Assembly: GCA_030435675.1 (NCBI GenBank)
Contig: CM059625.1
Location: 6,634,001-6,698,000 of the forward strand
Origin: Steinernema hermaphroditum
Lineage: Eukaryota > Nematoda > Chromadorea > Rhabditida > Steinernematidae
Length of the DNA: 64,000 nucleotides
Reading direction: 5' to 3'
In this document: positions 48,691 to 64,000 of the stretch, piece after piece
Numbering within the stretch: position 1 is the stretch's first letter
How the letters are laid out: every line of letters begins with the position of its first letter
Position numbers and translations under genes: made by a program
The notes under the pieces: model-generated
Told to the model about the DNA's origin: nothing
Databases searched by the model: none
Seen by the model: the letters and a program-made list of their open reading frames with translations, nothing else

Positions 48691-48993
48691 GTCGAGATAA
48701 ATGCGGACGAGCGGGAATTGAATCACCACAAGATCTGCGCCGATCTGCGGGTGAAATACGAAAAATATCTGCGGTCAGTCGAACGACGAAAGAGCGGACG
48801 AAATCTTGCAGACGGAAGGGTAGACGCCGCCACAGCTGTCGAAATGTACAACACTCTGTTATCAGCTGAGAAGAGGGCGATAAACTCTCTCACCTTGGGG
48901 GACTATCCTCGTAGCCCCGGAATGTGCCCTCTGACCGCCAATGACCACTTCGTTCGACTGCATCCGAGGAACTGCTTTCCGATGTCCTTTTAA
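48691..48993 (+). CDS. Candidate exon, unknown helical protein
   Basis: A frame open from 48691 to a TAA at 48991-48993 reads amphipathic, protein-like sequence (VKYEKYLRSVERRKSG, then TAVEMYNTLLSAEKRAINSL). It has no ATG near its start, so it would have to be a terminal exon. A plausible upstream splice acceptor is not obvious. No family is recognised. Confidence 0.2.
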   Translation, partial: VEINADERELNHHKICADLRVKYEKYLRSVERRKSGRNLADGRVDAATAVEMYNTLLSAEKRAINSLTLGDYPRSPGMCPLTANDHFVRLHPRNCFPMSF

Positions 48994-50047
48994 GTTCTTA
49001 ATCTTGTGCCGGCCTCCAAGTGCTCATTTACTCAACGGCCAGAGCAATGGTCTTGGCATAAAAAGTCATAAGTAGCCTATGGACCACCCGCACAGAAGGC
49101 CACACCCCGATCGGGCTGCCGTGTGAGTTTCAAGTCGCGGCCAATCGACGACATGTTCTCCGTCGCGAACACGGCTCTTTTATGGCCAAATAAAGACAAA
49201 AACCATTCAATCACATTTCCATGTCTTGCAGAAGTTTTTCGACCCCCCGCGATACCCCTTGATGGCAGTTGCGAGGCCGTGGCGGAAGCTAATGGACACC
49301 GAGACAGGAGGTGCTGACTGGGGGCCTCCTGTTACGTATTAATAATGTAGAAATCGAGAGGGATATTCAATAAAGACGTGACGAAATGCGTATCACAGTT
49401 TTTTTTCAACCTCAAGCTCTTGGATGCTATGTGGAGTGTTCTGAGCGGACAAAAAAGTGTTTTTTTTAGGAAGACACGTGTGAATCAGTATCAGTTGCAT
49501 TGCGCCCCACGTGTTCTTTCCCCGTTCGTCGATATGCTTATGACGGCGTTCCAGTAGAGCAGACTGATTTCTTCAAGAGTGATTCGTGCCTCATGTGCTC
49601 CCCAATTTTATTCTTTATAAATTCAATTTTGTGCACAGCACAAAATATTTTTCGGAGTCAGCTACAACAAGCCGACGTCAAACGTCAAGAGGAAAAGGAA
49701 GATAGTACATAGAGAACTGGTTCTGTTGTAACTGAAATTGCGAAGTTGCGAACGAATAAAAATGAATCGGGATTACGGGTTTCTACAGTAGTCAGCGGGA
49801 AACTAAAACGTTTCATGGCACATATTTCGACATCCGCTTGGCAAGTCAAAATGGTTCGCAATGAGATTAATCACTCATGGAAAGGACAGCTGGTAGTACT
49901 TAGTACTGATGAACGTTTTTGCCTCAGGGGTCATTATGTATGAAGTCGCCGGACATGGGCGATACCGAGAAGAAAGTAGGTAAACAGGAGCAGAAAGAAC
50001 GAACACTGACGAGAACAAAGGTCAACGGGCAGGACAGCGCAGACATT

Positions 50048-52650
50048 TTATGCATCCGCGCCTTCGCTGTTTTCGTTTCGCTCCGTAAGCAGTTCCGCGT
50101 CGACGTTCCCAGTGCTATCCTTCGTCGACCCGTCAGAGTGCACCGTCCGTTGGATAAGGGCACCCAGTTTGGTAGCATTGAACATGGTCATGGACAACCC
50201 CACCATCGCGATAATCTTTCGGATTCGTTGTGAACATGAACGTGTGCCCGAGGGCACCGCTTCTGAACAAATTGTGCTGGCCTCACGGACGAACTTCTTC
50301 TGCTTACACGAAGATGATAGCGCGAAAAATGATAATGAGGTGATGTTCGTTATCTCCTTGGATCAGTGCCACTCGACTGGCTATCACCACGGTGACAGCG
50401 ACCGCAAGAAGTCGTCCCGGGAACTTAAGTAGCTACGATGGGACGATGGAGGACTTCTTTTTGATGTGATCTTACAGAAAGCATTCCAAGAAGTCTTGAA
50501 GGGTGGTAAAGTGGACGTAGTCTTTGTGAGGCGAAGTTGAGATTTACCGCAAGGTAGATGCACCAGTGCAACTGAAAGTGGTTGCGTCATGGAAGTAAAA
50601 CATTGCTACCTTCTCTTGTGCTCTACCCATTCTGAATTTCTTCTCATTTACATCTGACAGGCTTTTTATATCTCACGTGTTAGTGATTTGTAAAGGCAAA
50701 CGGTGTCCAGCTCAGCCCTCAGCCCTCGTACTAGGGAAACTGTCTTTAAGGGGCTACGCTAACTTGTCGAAGGACTACAATTGGAGCTACTCGTTGAACC
50801 TTATCCACATGGTTCTCCAATTATATCGTGAAAGCACTACAACTACAGTTATTCCCACCAATTACACCTTGAGTCCTCGAACGCTTTGTTGGAACCAGTG
50901 TCAGTGATTTTTAAAGGTACACAGTGCCCACAACCTTCCAGACAGCCCTCGCAAAAGGGGAACTGTCTTTAAGGGGCTACGTCAAGCACTAGTTACATTT
51001 CCGTATCTAACATGTCGAAGGACCACAACTGGAACTACTCTTTGAACCTTATCCACCTCGTTCCCCAAATATACCGTAAAAGCACTACAGTTATTCCCAC
51101 CAATTACGCAATCCTATCCACACCTACAATTTCTGCCGAGAGATAGAGAAAATACGTCAGCCACACGACCGAATGGACGGTTACAAAGCCTAAAATGCTT
51201 TTGCATTAGCACACGAGGTACCATACTCCAGTTGGTTCCTGCTACATTGGCGACGACGGCAAACGAGCCGACAGCCATGGTGCCCATGATGGTTGTAATA
51301 GAACGAAGCACTTCGTCGTCTTCTCGATGGCTTTCGTCGTGCTCGAAACAGTCGTAGATGACGTAGATGCGTTGGATGAACCATCCGCATGCAAGTACGA
51401 ACTGCGCTAACCAAGCACAGAGGAACGCCACCATGCGTGCCTTTATATCTATAAATAATAGGAACAGAACCTAGATAGATACAATGCAAGTTAGTTGGTT
51501 ATTTAAATTCAGCCGAATTTCCACTTAGCATAACCATACGGAAATGGTCATAAATCCCTTGTCGGGAAAGGGTGTCAATTATTGTTCCGTCTTTCGACCG
51601 AACTTTCCAAAAATTTTTGGCTTTCGCCAGGGTCCAAACGGTTCAACGGTTGTGGGTTCCAAAAATTATTGATCATGTTTGAACCGGTCAGTCGCGGGCT
51701 ATACCACCAATTCGGGACTGTCTGGCCGCAACGGCAACACGATGTCTGGTCAGAGAAGGCAGAGTAACGCATTTGCACTTATATTGTCTAACATTATTTA
51801 ATAGACACCCTTTCCCGGCAAGGGACGTATGGCCGTTTCCGTATGGTTATGTTATTGGATTTATCCATAAAAAATGGAAAAATGACCGATGTTTCGTTTG
51901 ATTTTCGCAATGTTTACTCCCAGGGCATAATCGATGGGCACGTTGTCGAGTACGGTACAGTCACCCATTCTGTGGTTTACCGCTTTTCCATTGTATTCTT
52001 CCTGAGTTTGGAGGCCTATTATGTCCTGACAGTACTTAACGGTGTCTAACATAAAGAAATCTGAAAAAGATGTCCAATTCGATCAACATGTCCTGTTAAC
52101 TCTAACGTTTCCAATTGGTTAAGTTATATAAGAGGCTCTGTGGAAATGCATCATGTGGGTGACACTGACACTGGGTGACATGAATATCTTGAGTGCAACC
52201 TGGATATTTTACATGAATAAACAATGGTTGCAAAAGTGACCAGTTTTCAACTGAACGATAAACTTCGTTAGTTGTCGTAAAAATGGATGTCAGGAACTTT
52301 TTAAGCGCACACACTACAAATTTCCTTGAGACATTGCTCTGCCAATTTTCTGTCTTTCTAACCTGGATGGAGGACATGAACACCAATGCAGAGAGTTCGA
52401 ATCCAAGAACGGCGGCCAGAAGTGTTCGTCTGTGGACTGTTCCGTAGGACCGTTCGAATTCTATCGCCTTCAGTAGGAGCACCATGTAGGTTAAAATTCC
52501 AAGAGCGATGTTCTCGGAAGTGCGACTGAGACCTGTTACAGCACAAATCATAATATATGGATAACTGAGTCACTCACCATCGGGATCGAACTCCAGTTTG
52601 CTCAGCATGCGCCCGGCCTTGAAGATGGGAGTGCTAGCTAGAACGGTCAT
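50048..52650 (-). CDS. Putative multi-pass membrane protein, incomplete exon model
   Basis: Three groups of - strand exons look related. The first has ATG at 52650-52648, splices over a 46-bp intron with good GTGAGT/ACAG borders, and continues to about 52375. It encodes two membrane helices (ENIALGILTYMVLLLKAIEF and TLLAAVLGFELSALVFMSSI) joined by FERSYGTVHRR, a phrase reminiscent of the second loop of nematode serpentine chemoreceptors. The second (about 51450-51190) encodes MVAFLCAWLAQFVLACGWF and ITTIMGTMAVGSFAVVANVA. The third (about 50260 to stop 50050-50048) encodes one more weak helix and an acidic tail. Phases between groups do not join cleanly, and an inverted-repeat element sits between the first two. 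It may be a chemoreceptor-like gene, possibly decayed. Family is not certain. Confidence 0.4.
50683..51110. repeat. Imperfect tandem duplication, unit about 220 bp
   Basis: Copy 1 (about 50683-50866) and copy 2 (about 50904-51110) share GTGATTT-TAAAGG, then GAACTGTCTTTAAGGGGCTACG (AAACTG in copy 1), TGTCGAAGGAC-ACAA, TTGAACCTTATCCAC and TTATTCCCACCAATTAC. Copy 2 has a short insertion before the TGTCGAAGG block. The unit has no coding motif. Confidence 0.7.
51529..51851. mobile_element. Non-autonomous inverted-repeat element (MITE)
   Basis: The ends form terminal inverted repeats of about 48 bp with roughly 43 matches, beginning CATAACCATACGGAAA on both sides and including GGGAAAGGGTGTC. The 323-bp element has no transposase frame. 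Target-site duplication is unclear (possibly TTA), so the superfamily is undecided. It sits between exon groups of the putative membrane protein gene. Confidence 0.75.
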
Positions 52651-59443
<6,793 letters not shown>

Positions 59444-59855
59444 ACGTTCTGCAGGTCTAAGACGTATTATGAAATTGTCTGCTTTCGTCAGTAATGTGTG
59501 CGATAAGTTGCATTAATTTATTATGTTTGTGACATGGTTATGTTAAATGTCTTTACAACCCAACTACAAACGCCTCCGTCGCATCACACATACTGACTCT
59601 TCGCAAGTGGGCGTCATACACAGGGCCGCATCCTTTGTTGAGTTGGCTTTTCGGCAAACCAGGGAAGCACCAAATATGGTACTGGGTGCTTATTTGCGCA
59701 GCCGGTGATGTGTCAACCAACAACTGCCTAATTGGGTAATAGCTGTAGGCAAATGTCCCCTACCTGTTGCCCCTCCCTTCGCAGATTAGTGTTATAATCT
59801 GTCAAATCCACTCATTGTGGTTTGGTGTCAGCTTTCTTGAAGGGTTCTTTGTGCA
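59444..59855. other. Intergenic region between beta-tubulin and the bHLH gene
   Basis: About 410 bp between two + strand genes. It must hold the tubulin 3' UTR and probably bHLH regulatory sequence. No canonical AATAAA, repeat or RNA gene is visible. Confidence 0.5.
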
Positions 59856-61256
59856 ATGAACTATCCAGCCGCGTCCTACATCTTGAGTACCTACCGTAAT
59901 ACGTCGTTCTCCGCTCTGACTGTAGCTGGTCTCTTCCCGTCCTTGGAAGCCGGCGTTGCAAACCACGTGGACAACTCCGGCAAGTCCAGTGTGAACCCAT
60001 TCTCTCCCGAGGCAAAGGTCCCGCTTCCTAGAGAGATCGAAGAGTTAGGGTAAGATTGAGCATGACGACGTCTCATTTGAAGCCATTTCACAGATATAGA
60101 AATCCTATCGGAAAGAGGAATCGTCGTGAAAGAGACCGTGTTCGCTGTGTGAATGAGGGATATGAAATCTTACGGAGCGCTTTGCCACTACAGGAACAGT
60201 GAGTTTTCAATAATATTGTTCCCCCACATTTGTGAGAAGAAACACATCGGGGAACATTTATGATACGTGGTACCTACACTAACACTCATTTATTAAGACA
60301 GTGGCTCAGTGGTTAATATTTGAAAGTACGCTGAATACGGCTTCCAGAAAAGAACTTCTTTAAAAGCTTTCTTTTAAAAAACCTCTTAATTCCAAAGCGC
60401 GCGATGACGGTGTAGGTTTATTATACAGTGGTGGCCACATAAATAGGCGCACCCCTTTGGCAAAGGTATTTCAGATGTCGATTTGCTCTGGGTTCCAACT
60501 TGCGCCAGAAAGACAGGTCTACTAAATGTGGATTTTATCGGACAATACATTGCTATTATTCTGTTTGAAGTTTGAAAAACCAGAGTAAACCGGCAAGTGA
60601 AAGTTTCCGAAGGGATGCGCCGATTTCTGTGGCCGCCACTGTATAATGCATGTTTGAAAAGCGACATTTATTTACTCCCCTAAATGGGAGCTAAACCTGT
60701 GTGTGACACATTGCGTGCTTCAGACGTTAGATGAAGCCAAGTTCACATTGCTGACCAGACCTTAGCAGAAAATTCGTTGCTATTCATGTCGTCTTATTAT
60801 GTCGGAAATTCCCTATCAGTTAGTGGCAGTTCGTCAGCACGACGTTTTGTCGGAGTTCAACGCGTGTGTTCGTGTTATCTCCGAAATCGGAAGCGATCTA
60901 AACAAATCGTCACCTCGATGACCTTGTGGGGCGACTGTTGGCCTGTTGGGTAATGTATACTAAGCACACACGATGACTGACATCCTCGCCGTTTTTTTGT
61001 TTAACATCGCACATTAAACGCATCTGTCCATTATTTCCGCCAGCGGTGACTGTTTCTGTTTAGCGAGAGAAGAATAAGCAAAGTGGACACCCTTCGTCTG
61101 GCCATCTTCTACATAAAACATCTCGACAGCATGTTGAAACACGAGAACCACCAGAGTAACTGTACATGTTTCGACAAGTTCGTTGCTGAGTCAACCGAAC
61201 ACATTTTGCGTGGAAAGCTTCAAAGGAGTTCGAGGAAGCGCACGGCTGTTGACTAA
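59856..61256 (+). CDS. hlh-6: bHLH transcription factor, ASCL3/HLH-6-like
   Basis: Achaete-scute-family DNA-binding factor. Three exons give 163 aa: 59856-60049, 60094-60198 and 61064-61256. The second exon encodes the basic region and helix 1 (KRNRRERDRVRCVNEGYEIL), a sequence class typical of ASCL3/4/5 rather than of proneural ASCL1. The third supplies the loop and helix 2 (RRISKVDTLRLAIFYIKHLD), split from helix 1 by an 865-bp intron; phases agree exactly. The C. elegans relative HLH-6 controls pharyngeal gland genes, so a gland role is a reasonable inference. The protein is shorter than remembered C. elegans HLH-6. A MITE lies inside intron 2. AATAAA at 61309-61314 follows the stop. The bHLH call is firm, the one-to-one orthology less so. 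Confidence 0.85.
60426..60641. mobile_element. Tc1/mariner-type MITE in intron 2 of the bHLH gene
   Basis: The 216-bp element starts CAGTGGTGGCCACA and ends TGTGGCCGCCACTG, flanked on both sides by TA, the target duplication of Tc1/mariner elements. The terminal inverted repeats extend about 32 bp with a few mismatches. No transposase is encoded, so it would depend on an element elsewhere. Confidence 0.9.
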
Positions 61257-61560
61257 CAGGGATGTCGAGATACCGTAATATTTCTTTCAATGGTGATTTG
61301 ATGCACATAATAAATACCAAGTTCGTAAACTACAACACTTAACATCTGAATGTTTTTGCTCGAAACAAATAGAATATACGAGAGAACCCTCTCGAATAAA
61401 GCTTTCAACTGTAAGAGAAGAGGCTTCGCTCCTTGTCATAACAATAGCTGGCTGTAATCTACACAAAGAATTGATAGTCTTATTGCACTATAATCCTATG
61501 AATAGAAGTATAGGCCGAAATCGGAGACCCGTACATACATAAAAGCGGTTAACTTCATTT
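61257..61560. other. Short convergent intergenic region
   Basis: 304 bp between the tail ends of the bHLH gene (+) and the helicase gene (-). It holds the bHLH poly(A) signal at 61309-61314 and no other feature. Confidence 0.6.
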
Positions 61561-64000
61561 CTAAGCGGAGCTGCTCTCTGCAGATTCCCCGTTTCTAAGT
61601 ATCAGGTCGAATTCCGGAGTGGTAGCAGTGCGCATTAGTGCTAAGGCAAGCATCGTCACTTCGCTTGGAATGAAATAATTCTCAACGATCTTCTTCCACT
61701 TAGCGACTGTTCTGCGCGTGCCTTCCTTGTCGACCAAAACGATAGCTGAAAGTGGAGAGGAAGTTGTTATTGAGGAACGAGAAGACCTGAGTACCTTTGC
61801 AACTGACTGTCGGTACGGCAACGTTCTTGTGTAGGATTATCCGTCCCCATGGCTCGCCGCACCCTTCGCACAAAACCTAAAGGGTTATGCGATTATACGC
61901 ATTCGTTGGCAAATCAGAACCTGGCCTATATCGGGGTTATCCAATTCCTTCGAACAGACTGAGGCTCTCCACTGGCAACGATGCCAGATAGTCTTGTCAC
62001 ACAGAAGGTACAAACAGTTGTTGACATGATAGATGTTGTTGGATGTCCCAATTACGTTGTTGCATTGTCTGCAAAGAATATATTATAAGATGAAACGGCA
62101 CTTTCCAACAATACCTGCAGTTGATATCGTAGACAATTCCACTAGCTATGATCCTCTGTTCTTGTAATGCGTTCAGGGCTCGAAGTTGATTTCTCTCTTT
62201 ATTGTTTTTGTTGATCTCCGCCAACACCTTAAAGACAAGTATTTCACAGGGTCACTCGGAAGCTAGCCACCTTCTCTCGTAGCCACCCTGCAGACTGTTT
62301 TTGGATGAACTGAATAGCGCTGTGGGCGAGCTTTTCACAGGCAATGTTCCGCTCTTCTTGCTGCTTAAGTTTGTTGTCACAAGTGAACAACACACACTGC
62401 GAGTTTTTCTGTCGAGCTCGACCTGTAATCGGAGAGTGACCCTTTGAAGGAGGCGCCTCTAAACCAACCTCTTCGCTGAACATGAGCGATGTCGTTTGAA
62501 GCGTAATTGTACTTCACGACCAGGTCACACTGACAGACATCCAGGCCTTCCTCGGCGACTGAAGTCACACACAGCACATTGGTGAGACCACTCTTGAATT
62601 GCTGAATCTTCGAACGGAGTAGCTCATTGCTTATCGATAGATCGCCGCTGCGACCGCTACCTAACGACCGATTTCGTTATTCTTAGTCCACACCTGTAGA
62701 CTTACTTATGAGATAATCGCTTCGCACACCCAACGCGCTCAGTTCACCATTCTGCAGAATCAAGTCTTTGAGGACGCTTGCGTGTTCACATTCTTTGACG
62801 AAAATCATGACACGAGAGTCGTTTCCTTGGCGGCTGAAGTTTTCCTTGAGCAACCTAAGATGTCACGTTCTTGTTATAAACGTAAAAGTGAAAACTTGCG
62901 CGAAGAGAGAAGTGAGCATCTCGCTTCGTCCATGCTGGCCGTCATGCAGATCGGCGACTATCTCTTTAATAAACATTTGAAAAAGATATACTGTTACAGC
63001 AACTTACTTGATATCTCTTCAGAGACATTCAGTCTGTAAACCCTTTCATTATAGTACTTGAGGGCACTTTCGGCATCGAAGTAGTACCATAGCTCTAGCT
63101 TCCGCAGCAAAACCTGAATTTGGCCGCGTGATATAAGATGCTGTAATAAAATGCACCTTTAAAAGTTTGAATAGATCCGTCAGTTCAGCCCGCGCCTGAT
63201 CGGAGATGCAGCGTGCTTCAGGGAGCGTGCTTTTAAGTGTAATGGAAATCCATTGTAGATATGCTAAAAGATGAAAGAGACTTTTAGGTACTGAACTCCG
63301 ATGACATATACCTGCGGACAACTTGTCTCTGACATTGTCACTGGCGAGCGCTTTGGTGAGTTGCGGACTCACACGAACTGTAAAGTCATAGTTATATACA
63401 ATTCCATAAGATTCATAGACCTTCTGGATTGCACAGAATCAGGCATTCGACTTCATCCATAATATTTATCATCCCGATGAAGAAAGCTTCCTTTGTGTAG
63501 TCAGACTGCATAAGATGAATTTCTGCAATACATTCCGTTAAACGACATCTCTACTGTCTCAGTTGAACCGTCGCGATTTTCAGCCGAGTGGTGAGTAAGG
63601 TCATCCACGTTCTGGTTGACGGTAGAGACCACAACAGCGTCCAGGTTGGCACAGAGTTTGATGATGTACTCAACGGCTTCTCCAGCGCTCTTCGAGGAGC
63701 CGACACCAAGAGAAGCCGTAAGGCCAACGATCTGAGGAAGAGATTCGCGTTCGCTCATGCTGTTTTCCATCTTCATATCGTGGTAAAACTCCATAAGTTC
63801 TGAATATAAATTATGTTGTAAGTTGTGCAAAGTACTAATTACTATTGTATGGATGATTTTCGTTTGTGTGGTGGCATTCGTCGAGCACGATGAGAGAGAA
63901 CATCGTAAGGCGGAATTCGTCCGACTCGAGGTTGCTCGAATTTCGTTGAGTGCTCTGGAGGGCATTTCTGTAATTCATGGATAGCAGTGGATTGCACAAC
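61561..64000 (-). CDS. RIG-I-like / Dicer-related helicase (DRH), 5' part outside window
   Basis: DExD/H-box RNA helicase of the RIG-I-like family; nematode DRH proteins work with Dicer in antiviral RNAi, in endogenous small-RNA production and in the response to intracellular infection. Motif II is VLDECHHT (DECH at 63882-63871), followed by HPYN. After a 45-bp intron come LPQIVGLTASLGVG and AVEYIIKLCANLDA, diagnostic of RIG-I relatives. Further on are RVMIFVKECEHA (motif IV), VTSVAEEGLDVCQCDLV (motif V) and HVQRRG (motif VI). A C-terminal regulatory-type domain has two zinc-binding cysteine pairs (CRQC, split by an intron, and CEGC at about 61870-61855), then VAKWKKIVENY. Stop TAG is at 61563-61561. 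The N-terminal region and Walker A lie beyond 64000. Which DRH paralogue this is cannot be told. Confidence 0.92.

Larger units (their letters stand above)
41234..49900. promoter_or_regulatory. lin-29 upstream region, CpG-containing and motif-rich
   Basis: About 8.7 kb between the first recognised lin-29 exon and the next gene remnant. Together with the lin-29 intron it holds most copies of ATACGGTA and AAAAAACG in the window (see findings). It should contain the missing 5' exon(s) and promoter of lin-29. Several long open frames exist here (notably 47761-48468 on the - strand and 48691-48993 on the + strand), but none has a family match. No core promoter element can be placed. Confidence 0.4.

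Overview
This is a 64 kb stretch of a nematode nuclear genome. Small introns (mostly 45-60 bp) with short TTTCAG/TTTAG acceptors, a cytoplasmic intermediate filament with a lamin-type tail, an ODR-2/HOT-like GPI protein, the heterochronic factor LIN-29, a Dicer-related (RIG-I-like) helicase and a perfect 22-nt copy of the SL1 spliced leader all point to Nematoda, and the SL1 form argues for a chromadorean. The species cannot be named from the sequence alone.

Layout. 1-14.8 kb is gene-dense and all on the + strand: the 3' part of an intermediate filament gene, a PIF1 helicase (2.4-5.9 kb), an intronless nuclear-looking hypothetical protein (6.2-7.1 kb), an ARV1 homologue (7.7-8.6 kb) and, 184 bp downstream, the intraflagellar transport subunit IFT139/TTC21 (8.8-14.8 kb). 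17.5-18.2 kb carries a Ly6/HOT-type GPI protein (+) and 19.1-22.1 kb a secreted M14 zinc carboxypeptidase (-). 22-33 kb is almost gene-free and holds one of two diverged copies of a roughly 500-bp dispersed repeat; the other copy lies at 18.3-18.8 kb.

33-41.2 kb is lin-29 on the - strand, with a 6.3 kb intron between its N-terminal exons and its five zinc fingers. The intron and the roughly 8 kb upstream are unusually rich in two short words, ATACGGTA and AAAAAACG. 50-52.7 kb contains fragments of a multi-pass membrane protein gene (-) interrupted by an inverted-repeat element, next to a 220-bp tandem duplication. The SL1 match is at 54.29 kb. 58-59.4 kb is a complete beta-tubulin (+), 59.9-61.3 kb a compact three-exon ASCL3/HLH-6-like bHLH factor (+) with a Tc1/mariner-type MITE in its second intron, and 61.6-64 kb the C-terminal two thirds of a RIG-I-like helicase (-), running off the window.

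The genes do not form one pathway. Possible functional neighbours are only the close arv-1/ift-139 pair and perhaps the pif-1/hypothetical pair, either of which could be an operon. Gene calls rest on manual splicing and remembered family motifs; no database search was possible.
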